Positions 27,543-36,956 are shown, counted from the stretch's first letter. The stretch: 64,000 nt of DNA from Leptolyngbya sp. SIOISBB (GCA_010671905.1 JAAHII010000001.1:5208001-5272000), one strand, 5' to 3'. Notes: generated by a model from the letters alone, not told the origin. A program made the numbers and translations.

Positions 27543-28198
27543 CGCTTGCCGTTTTTGTAGAGACGAACTGGGTTGTCGATGTTGTCGCGCCGGCTCACTT
27601 GCAGAGCCCACAAGCGATTCAACTACTACAGAGCGCTGATGCCGGACAGCTTTCAATTTTTGTGCCGGCAATCTGTTTGACAGAAGCGCGTGAAACCGTG
27701 CCTCGACGATTTGCTCCTCGCTCTCGCTCAGCCGATCTACGAAAGTTTGTGCAATGGGCTAGAACGCAAGGACGACTCAGCACTGAAGAGGCAACAACGG
27801 CATTTAAAGTTTTTGAGCAGTTTGACAATCTTGTGACTCAAGAATTGACGAAAGTTTCAGAGCGATTGGCTGCTCTCAAAAAACATCCTGGTGTCAACAT
27901 TTTTCCGCTCTCTGAATCGATGCTAGAGCGTCAAGTTGTAATTGGCTCTATGGGGCTCTCACTTAAGCCTTATGACCTGGCGATATTGGCCGCTATTTTG
28001 AGCAGGGCGGAAGAATTACGAGAAGCTGGCTACTCAGAATTCGCTTTTTGTGAATTGGATTCCGACCTTCAGCCTTGGGATCGAGTCGGAAACCGTAAAC
28101 CTGTTCTCAACAGTCTTTATACTGATGCCCAAATCCGAGTATATGGCGATTTTTTGGTGAGAGCTGCTGATAATTTTCCGAATGATTGGCAAGAGTAG
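27539..28198 (+). CDS. PIN-domain protein
   Basis: 219 residues from a TTG that overlaps the previous stop (TTGA). FVETNWVVDVV is the PIN first acidic strand (Glu in place of the usual Asp). LTEARE gives the second acid, and KPYDLAILAAIL then FCELDSDLQP give the later acids of the Mg-binding site. PIN enzymes are ribonucleases and often toxins. At 219 residues it is longer than VapC toxins (about 130), with an inserted helical region (about 65-125). Paired with the upstream nuclease-like gene, it may be a two-gene toxin or defence unit. Confidence 0.8.
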   Translation: MTLAVFVETNWVVDVVAPAHLQSPQAIQLLQSADAGQLSIFVPAICLTEARETVPRRFAPRSRSADLRKFVQWARTQGRLSTEEATTAFKVFEQFDNLVTQELTKVSERLAALKKHPGVNIFPLSESMLERQVVIGSMGLSLKPYDLAILAAILSRAEELREAGYSEFAFCELDSDLQPWDRVGNRKPVLNSLYTDAQIRVYGDFLVRAADNFPNDWQE

Positions 28199-28225
28199 CC
28201 TCATTTTCGAGACCAATAACATTGA

Positions 28226-29194
28226 CTAGCTATCAGGTCGTCGCAGGCGGTCCAATTCACTTTGCAGGTCAGCGAGTTCTTGACGCAGGCGATCGACCTC
28301 GCTGGCCGCAGGTGTCGGGTCAACATCGACAGTACCGTCAGTGCGCGATCGCGCGTAATTCCCCGCTTTGATGCGAGCGTACTCTTCTGATTGCGCCCAC
28401 AATTTAAGATAGCTGAGGCGATCGACTGGGAACGGGTGACTCAACATCGGCCCCGCCCCGCCCCCGTTGTACAGCAAAAATTTGTACACCTGGCTCAGAC
28501 CATCTTCATCCAGATTTTTGTAATCGTCGGCCTGCTTTTCAAACGCCTGAAAATTCAGTTCGTGGGCAAAGCGATTACTGCCGCCGGAGATGCGCATCAT
28601 CGTATTGCCAACTAACCGCCAATCATCGGTGGCTAACAGCGCGGCGCGATCAGACGACAGTTCTGCCATTCGCCGCCACTCATAAAAGGCGTAGATTAAC
28701 CCCGTACTGATCATATTGCCGATGCCAAAGGTCAGCTCGCCAATCACGGTTGCCGTATTCATCGCCCAGATTGCCATCTGGGTCAGCGTTGTATGACCGC
28801 ATTTCACATGGCCGAGTTCATGGGCCATCACAGTGCGAATCTCGTCATCGCTGAGCAAATCTAACAAGCCTGTGTTGACGACCACACAAGGGTTCTCTTC
28901 CCCAATCGCGTAACTGTTGACCTGGGGATTTTGCGCCACAAACAGCGCCGGTTCAGGCTGGACATCGAGCGCCTGCACACACTCACGAAACATCTGGTAA
29001 AGCGTCGAATATTGCTGTGGCCCGACCTGCACGTTGTTGCCCATGAGCGACACAAATTGCGGTCGCTCGTACATGAACTCCACAAACTTGCGCGCCACGA
29101 TATCAAACCCAGGAACGGCACGCAGGGCCGCTTCCGCCTGTTGATCGAGAGGATGGCGGAAGGCATCACGACTAATTCCAGGATAGGTGGGCAT
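28226..29194 (-). CDS. M48 family zinc metalloprotease
   Basis: 322 residues. The HEXXH site is HELGH (125-129) followed by a C-terminal Glu in EWRRMAELSSDRAAL, which gives the third zinc ligand. No N-terminal signal peptide; one hydrophobic stretch follows the HEXXH motif (about 135-165). A C-terminal coiled coil (EVDRLRQELADLQSELDRLRR) is present. M48 proteins such as HtpX degrade damaged membrane or periplasmic proteins; this cytosolic-type cyanobacterial group has an unknown client. The gene is convergent with the PIN gene. Confidence 0.9.
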   Translation of the reverse strand: MPTYPGISRDAFRHPLDQQAEAALRAVPGFDIVARKFVEFMYERPQFVSLMGNNVQVGPQQYSTLYQMFRECVQALDVQPEPALFVAQNPQVNSYAIGEENPCVVVNTGLLDLLSDDEIRTVMAHELGHVKCGHTTLTQMAIWAMNTATVIGELTFGIGNMISTGLIYAFYEWRRMAELSSDRAALLATDDWRLVGNTMMRISGGSNRFAHELNFQAFEKQADDYKNLDEDGLSQVYKFLLYNGGGAGPMLSHPFPVDRLSYLKLWAQSEEYARIKAGNYARSRTDGTVDVDPTPAASEVDRLRQELADLQSELDRLRRPDS

Positions 29195-29409
29195 GGCAAT
29201 TCATCCGACAAGGAATACGTTCCCCTCAGTCTAATCAATTCACCAGGGTTCAGACACCGGCACGCTGGGCTCAGGGGAATCCCCTTTCAGCCATGCCCGC
29301 GATCGCTCCGCAGCCCGATTACCGGCAACGCACAGCAGCTCGATCACCGTTAAACAATCGCCCTAGACTTTGCACAAAGGGTAGCGATCGCCGTATCGTA
29401 TGATTTGTT

Positions 29410-29420
29410 GAATATTATTC
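29410..29420. promoter_or_regulatory. Possible Fur-like A/T palindrome
   Basis: GAATA-T-TATTC lies about 35 bases before the ATG of the iron-type ABC ATPase. It is only loosely like a Fur box and could be chance in A/T-rich DNA. Confidence 0.25.
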
Positions 29421-29453
29421 GCAATTAGAGATGCCGGTGGCTGCTCTGTTCAT

Positions 29454-30528
29454 ATGAATTCCAGCATTGTTCTAAAACTCGATGCGTTGACCAAGCAGTT
29501 CGCTGGACAATCAACGCCAGCGGTGGATCACGTCAGCTTAGCCCTCAACCAGGGGGACTTGCTGGGCCTACTCGGACCATCTGGCTGTGGCAAAACCACC
29601 CTACTGCGGTTAATCGCCGGGTTTGAGCAGCCCCAAAACGGCACGATTGAATTAACCGGCCAAGCTATTTGCGGCGATCGCGTTTGGCTACCCCCCTGAG
29701 CGACGGGATGTCGGGGTGGTGTTTCAAGACTATGCGCTGTTTCCCCATTTACGAGTTTTAGACAATGTGGCCTTTGGGCTCAAAACCCAAGCCCGACGGG
29801 GTAAGGGCGCGGCCCAACAGATTCAGGCAGAAGCCGAACGGGCGATCGCCCTCGTGGGGCTCAAAGGCTTTGAAAAACGCTTTCCTCATGAATTATCGGG
29901 AGGACAGCAACAGCGGGTGGCCTTAGCGCGAGCGATCGCCCCTCGACCTTCCCTCATTTTGCTAGATGAACCCTTTAGCAATCTGGATGTTCAGGTGCGA
30001 CTCTATCTGCGGCAAGAGGTGCGGGATATCCTGAAGGGCGTCGGCGCATCCGGCGTATTTGTGACCCATGATCAAGAAGAAGCGCTGTCTATTTCTGACA
30101 GTCTGGCGGTGATGCGGGCCGGGCAGATTGAACAGTTTGGCACCCCCGAGGAAATTTATCGTCAGCCCAACTCGCGCTTTGTGGCAGGCTTTGTCACCCA
30201 GGCGAACTTTCTCCGTGCTGAGCGCGACGGTGATTATTGGCAGACCGTTTTAGGAGCGTTTCCAGCGAATGGAGCCAGTCCCGAGGTCCCCGTGGGCGAG
30301 CTCATGGTGCGACAAGAAGAACTCACGATGCAGGCTGATCCAGCGGGAAACTTGGTGGTGCGCGATCGTCAATTTCTAGGCCGCGAATATCGCTACACCC
30401 TGACGACCGCCCAAGGCGACACCGTATATGCCCGCACCTCGACCCATGACTGCTTGGAAATCGGACAAACCGTTGATGGCAAAATTGCCACCGCCACACC
30501 CCGCATCTTTTGCCAATCGTCTTCCTAG
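29454..30528 (+). pseudogene. Ferric-iron-type ABC transporter ATPase, one frameshift
   Basis: It begins at ATG 29454. The first frame (Walker A GPSGCGKTT) stops after LPP at a TGA caused by a run of six C (29691-29696). One base fewer gives [21 protein letters not shown] and continues to 30528, about 357 residues in all. The second part has signature LSGGQQQRVALARAI, Walker B LILLDEPFSNLD, the switch His in VTHDQEEAL and a C-terminal TOBE domain. The type is FbpC/FutC (ferric iron). No permease or binding-protein gene is adjacent. The break may be real or a homopolymer sequence error; if real, an internal ATG could still give a protein lacking Walker A. Confidence 0.85.
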
Positions 30529-30915
30529 GGCAAGTCATCCATTAACCCCAGCAGCCTTGAGGACTCTGCATTATCGCGCCCGCACCTACTCAGCAGGCTA
30601 GGGGCTGTCGTTCCTTGGCTGAAAGGATTTGGCCGCTCAATGATGCCAGCCCCTAAAAACGGTGTGATTAAGTACAGCATGCAGGGTGGATTCTACCCAG
30701 CCACTCTCACACCCTGCCACCCTCCACCCTCACACTCTGCCGCAGAACAAGTCTCCTGCTATACGTTTCCGGTACTGAACCTTAATTTTTGATGAGGAAT
30801 AATAGGGGACGCCGAATTGTCACGGTTAGATCTCTTGTGAAGGTTGGCCGTCGTTTGAATTTCGATTCCACAACGGCTGTCACTCGCTTTAGATGAGCTC
30901 TCTCAGGAATTTTCT
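30529..30915. other. Intergenic region with a dispersed repeat
   Basis: No gene is seen. It contains the 57-bp element at 30599-30655 and a C/T-rich tract (CACCCTGCCACCCTCCACCCTC near 30711). The leader of the DUF2231 gene occupies the end. Confidence 0.6.
30599..30655 (+). mobile_element. 57-bp MITE-like repeat, copy 1
   Basis: Perfect 9-bp terminal inverted repeats TAGGGGCTG / CAGCCCCTA. The interior TCGTTCxxTGGCTGAAAGGATTTG matches the second copy at 45814-45871. Similarity also runs about 10 bases to the left (ACTCAxCAGG), so the true element may be slightly longer. Noncoding. Confidence 0.7.
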
Positions 30916-31416
30916 GTGCTCGAAAATTTACTCCCCCCGCTCAATAGTCACAACTTGCCGTATCCCGACACGATTCATCCCATCGTGGTGCATTTTGTGA
31001 TTGCGATGGTGTTGTTTGCCATTATGTGTGATGCCCTTGGTTTCTTTACCAAGAACCCGCGCCTGCTAGAAGTGGGCTGGTGGAATATATTTGCCTCGAC
31101 CACCTGGATTTTTGTGGCCGTGATCTTTGGCCAGATTGAGGCCGGACTCGCTTCACCGTATCCAGCCGTGGTCAGCGATTTGAATCTACACACCCTGATT
31201 GGCTGGTCCCTGTCTGGGATTTTGGCGGTAATTACGGGCTGGCGCTACATCATTCGGCTCCGTAGTAAGGACTCTCTCCCCGTTGCTTACATCGGGCTCA
31301 ATGGCTTTTTGTTGGCCCTAGTGCTCTTTCAAACCTATCTCGGCGATAAGTTGGTCTGGGTTTATGGGTTGCACACCGAAGCGGTGGTTGAGGCCGCTCG
31401 GGGAGGGCTACTGTAA
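30916..31416 (+). CDS. DUF2231 membrane protein 1
   Basis: 166 residues from GTG 30916. Four hydrophobic segments. The motif PDTIHPIVVHFVIAMVLFA (HPxxVHF) is the DUF2231 signature, and a second His lies in LNLHTLIGW. DUF2231 proteins are small four-helix membrane proteins, often with haem-like His pairs, that accompany respiratory genes. Its stop overlaps the next start (TAATG), so the pair is co-translated at the head of the oxidase operon. Confidence 0.85.
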   Translation: MLENLLPPLNSHNLPYPDTIHPIVVHFVIAMVLFAIMCDALGFFTKNPRLLEVGWWNIFASTTWIFVAVIFGQIEAGLASPYPAVVSDLNLHTLIGWSLSGILAVITGWRYIIRLRSKDSLPVAYIGLNGFLLALVLFQTYLGDKLVWVYGLHTEAVVEAARGGLL

Positions 31417-32048
31417 TGATTCTGTCGTCCTTCTCGGCACCGACAGTGGTGGCTGCCGCCAATGGCTTGCCCTACAGCATCCCGATTCATCCTAATTTGG
31501 TGCATTTGACGCTGGGGTTATTCATTTTGGCGATCGCCTTCGACATCGTAGCCGCCCTCTATCCGCTGGAGAAACCCATCTTCAAATTCCTGGCAATCCC
31601 AGTCACCAGTTCCAACCTGTATGACGTTGGCTGGTTCAACATGGTAGCGGCGGCGGTGATTACCTTTCCGACGGTGGCCGCAGGATTTTATGAAATTATT
31701 CTGGCTGCCCCCGACATGGATCAGCTGAGCACTTGGGGCTTAGGTGCCATGGATACGATGGTCTGGCACGGCCTCGGGGGCGTTTTGCTCCTAGCACTAA
31801 TTGTGGGGATGACCATTTGGCGAGGATTCCAGCGGTATATGTGGCGAGTCGATCGCGCTCGTCAGGTGCAGTGGAGCTACTTGCTAGCGGGTCTAGGCAT
31901 CTTTGTGCTGATGTTTTTGCAAGGCACCCTGGGCGCACAATTGGCCTCCGATTTTGGCGTTCATATCACTGCCGATCTCCTGTTGCGCTCTGGCCTTGAC
32001 CCCAATGCTCAACTGCTAAATGTGCTGATCAAGACTTTGAGGCCCTAA
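31416..32048 (+). CDS. DUF2231 membrane protein 2
   Basis: 210 residues, paralogue of the preceding gene. IPIHPNLVHLTLGLFILAIAFDIVA carries the HPxxVH signature, and a second conserved His is in MVWHGLGGVLLL. Four or five membrane helices. It ends five bases before coxB. Two such proteins directly before the oxidase subunits suggest they form part of, or help assemble, the oxidase or feed it electrons (inference). Confidence 0.85.
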   Translation: MILSSFSAPTVVAAANGLPYSIPIHPNLVHLTLGLFILAIAFDIVAALYPLEKPIFKFLAIPVTSSNLYDVGWFNMVAAAVITFPTVAAGFYEIILAAPDMDQLSTWGLGAMDTMVWHGLGGVLLLALIVGMTIWRGFQRYMWRVDRARQVQWSYLLAGLGIFVLMFLQGTLGAQLASDFGVHITADLLLRSGLDPNAQLLNVLIKTLRP

Positions 32049-32053
32049 CCGCT

Positions 32054-32968
32054 ATGAATCCACGCACGATTATCAGACTGACGGTGTTGGCGATCGCCGA
32101 TCTCCTCGTCAGTCTGTGGATGGGGCAACAGGCTTACAATTGGATGCCGCCGCAAGCCTCAGCGGAATCCATGCTGGTAGATAATCTGTTCAGCTTTATG
32201 ACCACCATCGGCAGCTTCATCTTTTTTGGGGTGATGGGCACGCTGCTCTATTCCATTATTTATCAGCGCGCCCCCAAATATGATTCCAGCGACGGCCCAC
32301 CCATTGAGGGAAATATCAAACTCGAAGTGGTGTGGACGGCGATTCCGATCTTGCTGGTGATTTGGATCGCGGGCTTTAGCTATCAAACCTACGATCGCAT
32401 GAGTATTTTGGGGGCGATCGAGCCTCGGGCAATGGGCATGGCCACGGCGGCCGCTGACACTCTGGCGGTTGAAGCTGTTACGCCGGAACCGATCGAGGTC
32501 TATGCGCGCCAGTGGGCTTGGGAGTTTTACTATCCCGAACAAGACGTTCGCAGCACGGAATTGCACTTACCGATTAATGAACGAGCACAGCTCTTGCTGT
32601 CTTCTGAGGACGTGCTCCACGGCTTCTTTGTCCCCGCCTTCCGCATCAAGCAAGACGTCGTGCCTGGTCGCGCCATCGACTTTGAGTTCACCCCCATTCG
32701 AGCTGGGCGCTATCGGCTACGCGACTCGGAATATAGCGGCACCTATTTTGCCGCCAATCAAACCAATGTGGTGGTGGAATCGGCCGACGCTTACCAACAG
32801 TGGCTGGCCCTCGCCGCAGCCACTCCACCCACCCCAGCTGAAAACGTTGCCTATGAAGAATTTAACCGCGCGACTGAGAACGCGGTCGATTTAGGGTGGC
32901 AGACCATCAAACCGGCCCCTGCCCCCGTTGTTAATTACGCCAGTTCCGAGGAGGATTCCTATGAGTAA
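32054..32968 (+). CDS. coxB: Terminal oxidase subunit II lacking CuA ligands
   Basis: 304 residues. Two N-terminal membrane helices are followed by the periplasmic cupredoxin domain (about 145-245): ARQWAWEFYYPEQ, then EDVLHGFFVPAFRIKQDVVPGR. The canonical CuA loop CSELCGxxHxxM reads DSEYSGTYFAAN (224-235): both Cys are replaced (Asp224, Ser228), His by Phe232 and Met by Asn235. Only the first His (189) remains. So it cannot bind CuA and should take electrons from quinol, as in cyanobacterial alternative respiratory terminal oxidases (ARTO). Its end overlaps the coxA start by eight bases. Confidence 0.93.
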   Translation: MNPRTIIRLTVLAIADLLVSLWMGQQAYNWMPPQASAESMLVDNLFSFMTTIGSFIFFGVMGTLLYSIIYQRAPKYDSSDGPPIEGNIKLEVVWTAIPILLVIWIAGFSYQTYDRMSILGAIEPRAMGMATAAADTLAVEAVTPEPIEVYARQWAWEFYYPEQDVRSTELHLPINERAQLLLSSEDVLHGFFVPAFRIKQDVVPGRAIDFEFTPIRAGRYRLRDSEYSGTYFAANQTNVVVESADAYQQWLALAAATPPTPAENVAYEEFNRATENAVDLGWQTIKPAPAPVVNYASSEEDSYE

Positions 32969-34625
32969 TGCATCTTTGGAGGCGGTACAGCCGAGCTTGC
33001 AGCCCCAGCCGGGAGCCCCGGACAATTGGCGACGATTTTTTACCTTTAGCACCGATCACAAGGTCATCGGTATTCAGTACATTGTGGTCGCGTTCGTCTT
33101 CTTTTTGTTTGGGGGGCTGCTGGCGATGGTGATGCGGGGTGAATTGCTGACCCCCGAAGCGGATCTTGTCGATCGCACCGTCTACAACGGGCTGTTCACC
33201 ATGCACGGCACCATCATGCTGTTCATGTGGACCTTCCCCATGTTGAACGGTCTGGCCAACTACCTGGTTCCCTTAATGATTGGGGCGCGGGATATGGCCT
33301 TTCCCCGATTGAATGCCGCCGCTTTTTGGCTGGTACCGCTATTCGGGGTGATTCTCACCCTGAGCTTTTTTGTGCCCGGTGGTCCCTCTCAGTCGGGCTG
33401 GTGGGCCTATCCGCCCGTAAGTTTGCAAAACCCTACCGGCAATTTAATTAACGGCCAGTCCCTCTGGATTTTGGCGGTGGCGCTGTCAGGCATTTCCTCC
33501 ATCATGGGGGCGGTGAATATCGTCACCACCATTTTGCGCATGCGGGCACCCGGTATGGGCTGGTTCAAAATGCCCGCCTTTTGCTGGACGGTGCTGGCCG
33601 CACAGCTGATTCAGCTCTTTGGTCTACCCGCATTGACGGCAGGGGCCGTGATGCTGCTGTTTGACCTGACGGTGGGCACCAGCTTCTTTAACCCGGAACT
33701 GGGTGGCGACCCGGTCTTGTACCAACACTTCTTTTGGTTTTACTCTCACCCGGCGGTATATGTGATTATCCTGCCGATTTTTGGGGTGTTCTCCGAAGTG
33801 TTTCCGGTGTACTCTCGCAAGCCCCTGTTTGGCTATCCAGTGGTCGTCGTCTCATCTCTGATCATTACGGGCTTGAGCGGCATCGTCTGGGTTCATCACA
33901 TGTTCGCCAGCGGCACTCCCGGCTGGATGCGGATGCTGTTCATGATCACCACCATGACAATTTCCGTCCCCACAGGCATCAAGGTCTTTGCCTGGGTGGC
34001 GACGATTTGGGGCGGTAGGCTGCGGCTCAATAGCGCGATGCTCTTTGCCCTGGGCGGCCTGTCAATGTTCCTATTTGCGGGCATCACCGGCATTATGTTG
34101 GCGTCGGCTCCCTTTGATATTCACGTCAACAACACCTACTTTGTCGTCGGCCATTTTCACTATGTGATTTATGGCGCGGTGGTGATGGGCTTTTACGCGG
34201 CCATCTATCACTGGTTCCCCAAAATGACGGGCCGGATGTACTACGAAGGGTTGGGCAAGCTGCACTTTGTGTTGACCTTCATTGGGGCAAATTTGAACTT
34301 TTTGCCCATGCATCCTGCTGGCCTGATGGGCATGCCCCGCCGGGTGGCGTCTTATGACCCAGAGTTTGCGCTGTGGAATGTGCTGGCGAGTTTGGGAGGG
34401 TTTCTTCTGGGCGTATCAACGCTGCCCTTTATTTTGAACATGCTGAGTTCTTGGTCGCGCGGCCCCGAAGCAGGGGACAACCCCTGGCGAGCGATCGGGC
34501 TGGAGTGGTTAGTCTCGTCGCCGCCGCCCCATGAAAATTTTGATGAGATTCCGGTGGTCGTCTCTGGCCCCTATGGTTACGGCAGTGATGAACCGTTAGT
34601 TGCAAATAGTCCCACAAAGGAGTAG
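32961..34625 (+). CDS. coxA: Terminal oxidase subunit I (haem-copper, A2-like)
   Basis: 554 residues from ATG 32961, chosen for its strong GAGGAGGA; an earlier in-frame codon lies inside coxB. Twelve membrane helices. MHGTIMLFMWTFPMLNG holds a haem-ligand His (low-spin haem). FYSHPAVYVIILP has the CuB His263 and cross-linked Tyr267, WVHHMF the two other CuB His, and HVNNTYFVVGHFHYVIYG the haem ligands. The YSHPAVY form in place of GHPEVY removes the Glu of the D-channel end and places it with A2-type oxidases. The enzyme reduces O2 to water and pumps protons in the membrane. Confidence 0.95.
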   Translation: MSNASLEAVQPSLQPQPGAPDNWRRFFTFSTDHKVIGIQYIVVAFVFFLFGGLLAMVMRGELLTPEADLVDRTVYNGLFTMHGTIMLFMWTFPMLNGLANYLVPLMIGARDMAFPRLNAAAFWLVPLFGVILTLSFFVPGGPSQSGWWAYPPVSLQNPTGNLINGQSLWILAVALSGISSIMGAVNIVTTILRMRAPGMGWFKMPAFCWTVLAAQLIQLFGLPALTAGAVMLLFDLTVGTSFFNPELGGDPVLYQHFFWFYSHPAVYVIILPIFGVFSEVFPVYSRKPLFGYPVVVVSSLIITGLSGIVWVHHMFASGTPGWMRMLFMITTMTISVPTGIKVFAWVATIWGGRLRLNSAMLFALGGLSMFLFAGITGIMLASAPFDIHVNNTYFVVGHFHYVIYGAVVMGFYAAIYHWFPKMTGRMYYEGLGKLHFVLTFIGANLNFLPMHPAGLMGMPRRVASYDPEFALWNVLASLGGFLLGVSTLPFILNMLSSWSRGPEAGDNPWRAIGLEWLVSSPPPHENFDEIPVVVSGPYGYGSDEPLVANSPTKE

Positions 34626-34628
34626 CCC

Positions 34629-35234
34629 GTGAGTACTGTAAATCTTGACTCGACGTTGGAAACTCAGGTAACTCACGGGGCAGAGCACGAAGAAGAAGAC
34701 CACCGCATGTTTGGCTTCATCGTCTTCTTGGTGTCAGAAAGTGTGATTTTCCTCAGCTTTTTTGTCGGTTATATCGTCTACAAAACGAGCGCGGCTAATT
34801 GGTATCCGGCTGGATTTGAAGGACTGGAAATTCGTGAACCGTTCATCAACACGGTGGTGCTGGTTTCCAGTAGCTTTGTGATCTACTTTGCCGAGCGCTT
34901 TCTCCATAAAGAAAATCTCTGGGGCTTCCGCATTTTCTGGCTGTTGACCATGGCCATGGGCAGTTTCTTTCTGTTTGGTCAGGCGGTGGAGTGGATGAGC
35001 TTGCCGTTTGGCTTTACGGATGGGCTGTTTGGCGGCACGTTTTATCTGCTCACAGGCTTCCATGGTCTGCATGTGCTCACGGGCGTTTTGCTACAGGGCA
35101 TCATGCTGGGGCGATCGTTCTTGCCGAATAACTACGAGGGCGGAGAGTACGGTGTCGCGGCGACCTCCATCTTCTGGCATTTTGTGGACGTGATCTGGAT
35201 TGTGTTGTTCATCCTGATTTACGTGTGGCGGTAA
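34629..35234 (+). CDS. coxC: Terminal oxidase subunit III
   Basis: 201 residues from GTG 34629, with AAGGAG ending in the coxA stop region. Five membrane helices: it is the short five-helix subunit III (HRMFGFIVFLVSESVIFLSFF; LTGFHGLHVLTG; ATSIFWHFVDVIWIVLFILIYVWR). The final WHFVDVIWI is the family signature. It completes a coxBAC set. Confidence 0.95.
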   Translation: MSTVNLDSTLETQVTHGAEHEEEDHRMFGFIVFLVSESVIFLSFFVGYIVYKTSAANWYPAGFEGLEIREPFINTVVLVSSSFVIYFAERFLHKENLWGFRIFWLLTMAMGSFFLFGQAVEWMSLPFGFTDGLFGGTFYLLTGFHGLHVLTGVLLQGIMLGRSFLPNNYEGGEYGVAATSIFWHFVDVIWIVLFILIYVWR

Positions 35235-35347
35235 ATAGAGACGCGCTATCAACTCCCTTCGGGTAAGTACCCTGTGGAGATCACGGTATTAACGCGTTTC
35301 TACTAACCAACCTGACCTTGCATCGGTAAAGTATCGAGAAGATATCC

Positions 35348-36859
35348 ATGATTATTGATGATCAGCACTACGACGTAATCATTGTGGGCACCGGGGCAGG
35401 GGGCGGCACCTTGGCCCAAAAGCTGGCTCCCACTGGCAAGCGCATTCTGATTTTGGAACGGGGCGATCGCATGGCCTTAGAGGAACAAAATCGCGCCGAT
35501 GTGGATGTCTTTAAAAAGGAGCGGTATCACGCGCCAGAACAGTGGTACGACAAGGCGGGCGAACCGTTTTCACCCCAAACGAACTATGCCGTCGGGGGCA
35601 ATACGAAGATCTACTCCGCCACCTTGATGCGGATGCGCGATCGCGACTTTACCGCGTTGCCCCATCAAGAAGGCATCGCCCCAGAGTGGCCGTTTCAATA
35701 TGCCGATTTGGAACCCTACTACACCGCTGCCGAACAGCTCTATCAGGTGCATGGCAGCGCCCAGGATGATCCGACGGAACCGCCCCACAGCGGCGAGTAT
35801 CCCTTTCCTGCGATTGGGCATGAGCCCCTGATGAAACCCATTGTTGAAGGTCTCAGCCAACAGGGACTCAGTCCCACCGTTCTGCCCCTGAGCCTGACTC
35901 GCCGTGACGATGATCCGACCGGTGACGCCGAAGTGTTTGGTATTGACCTGGCGCTAAAACACGCCAACGTAACCCTCAAAACGCCTGCCAAGGTCGTAAG
36001 TCTACACACCGACCCGTCGGGCAAAGCCATCAAAGGGGTTCAGGCCGAAGTCGGCAACCAATCCATCATCTTCAGCAGCGATATTGTGGTGCTGGCCTGC
36101 GGTGCTGTGAATTCCGCCGCCTTGCTGCTAGATTCGGCCAATGATCAGCATCCCAAAGGACTGGCCAACAGTTCTGATCTGGTGGGCCGAAACCTGATGA
36201 AGCAGCGGCTGACCGTCATTGTCGAGAAAGCAGCAGTCACGAACTCCGGTGACTTTCCCCGCAGTGTCAGCGTGAATGACTTTTATTGGGGTAACCGCGA
36301 CTATGAGTATCCCATGGGACACATCGAAAATAGCGGTGGCCTCCTGCGAGACATCATCTTTGCCGAATCACCGCCCCTGCTGTCGGTGTTAGCCCAAGTA
36401 TTACCGGGCTCCCGCCTTAAAGGGCTGGCGATCAATTCCATTGGTTGGTGGGCGCAAACGGGGATGCTGCCCGATCCCAAAAATCGGGTGCGACGACAAA
36501 AGGGCAAGCTCCGCTTTGAATTTGAGCCCAACAACTTTGAAGCCCACGATCGCCTCGTTTATCAGTGGATCGAAGTGCTCAAAAAGCTCGAAACGACGGT
36601 GGACAGCGTCAAAAGCAACACGGTCTTCCCTCGGGGCGAAGTGCCGATCAGCGTGGTCGGCTATCAGCTCGGCACCTGCCGCATGGGCACTGACCCGACC
36701 ACGTCCGTGCTCGACACCCACTGCCGCGCCCACGACATCGACAACCTGTATGTCGTCGATGGCAGCTTTTTCCCCTCTTGTCCCGCCGTTGGCCCCGCAC
36801 TCACCATCATGGCGAATGCCTTGTGGGTCGGTGATCATTTGTGCGATCGACTCCAGTGA
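35348..36859 (+). CDS. GMC-type FAD oxidoreductase
   Basis: 503 residues. The FAD Rossmann motif IIVGTGAGGGTLA lies near the N-terminus with LERGD following. NYAVGGNTKIYSATLMRMRDRDF is the GMC substrate/flavin region, and the C-terminus GTCRMGTDPTTSVLDTHCRAHDIDNLYVVDGSFFPS is the GMC_oxred_C signature. Such enzymes oxidise alcohols or sugars with flavin and can pass electrons on to quinone or O2. No signal peptide is seen. The gene is 113 bases after coxC on the same strand. Functional coupling to the quinol-type oxidase is plausible but unproved; the substrate is unknown. Confidence 0.9.
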   Translation: MIIDDQHYDVIIVGTGAGGGTLAQKLAPTGKRILILERGDRMALEEQNRADVDVFKKERYHAPEQWYDKAGEPFSPQTNYAVGGNTKIYSATLMRMRDRDFTALPHQEGIAPEWPFQYADLEPYYTAAEQLYQVHGSAQDDPTEPPHSGEYPFPAIGHEPLMKPIVEGLSQQGLSPTVLPLSLTRRDDDPTGDAEVFGIDLALKHANVTLKTPAKVVSLHTDPSGKAIKGVQAEVGNQSIIFSSDIVVLACGAVNSAALLLDSANDQHPKGLANSSDLVGRNLMKQRLTVIVEKAAVTNSGDFPRSVSVNDFYWGNRDYEYPMGHIENSGGLLRDIIFAESPPLLSVLAQVLPGSRLKGLAINSIGWWAQTGMLPDPKNRVRRQKGKLRFEFEPNNFEAHDRLVYQWIEVLKKLETTVDSVKSNTVFPRGEVPISVVGYQLGTCRMGTDPTTSVLDTHCRAHDIDNLYVVDGSFFPSCPAVGPALTIMANALWVGDHLCDRLQ

Positions 36860-36956
36860 TCAAAGCGGTAAGTTGGCAACCCCGCGATCGCGACGATTAA
36901 GTATGAACCCAAAAGAGATCTGCATAACGCTCTAACCACATGCAGGTGCCGCCCCC

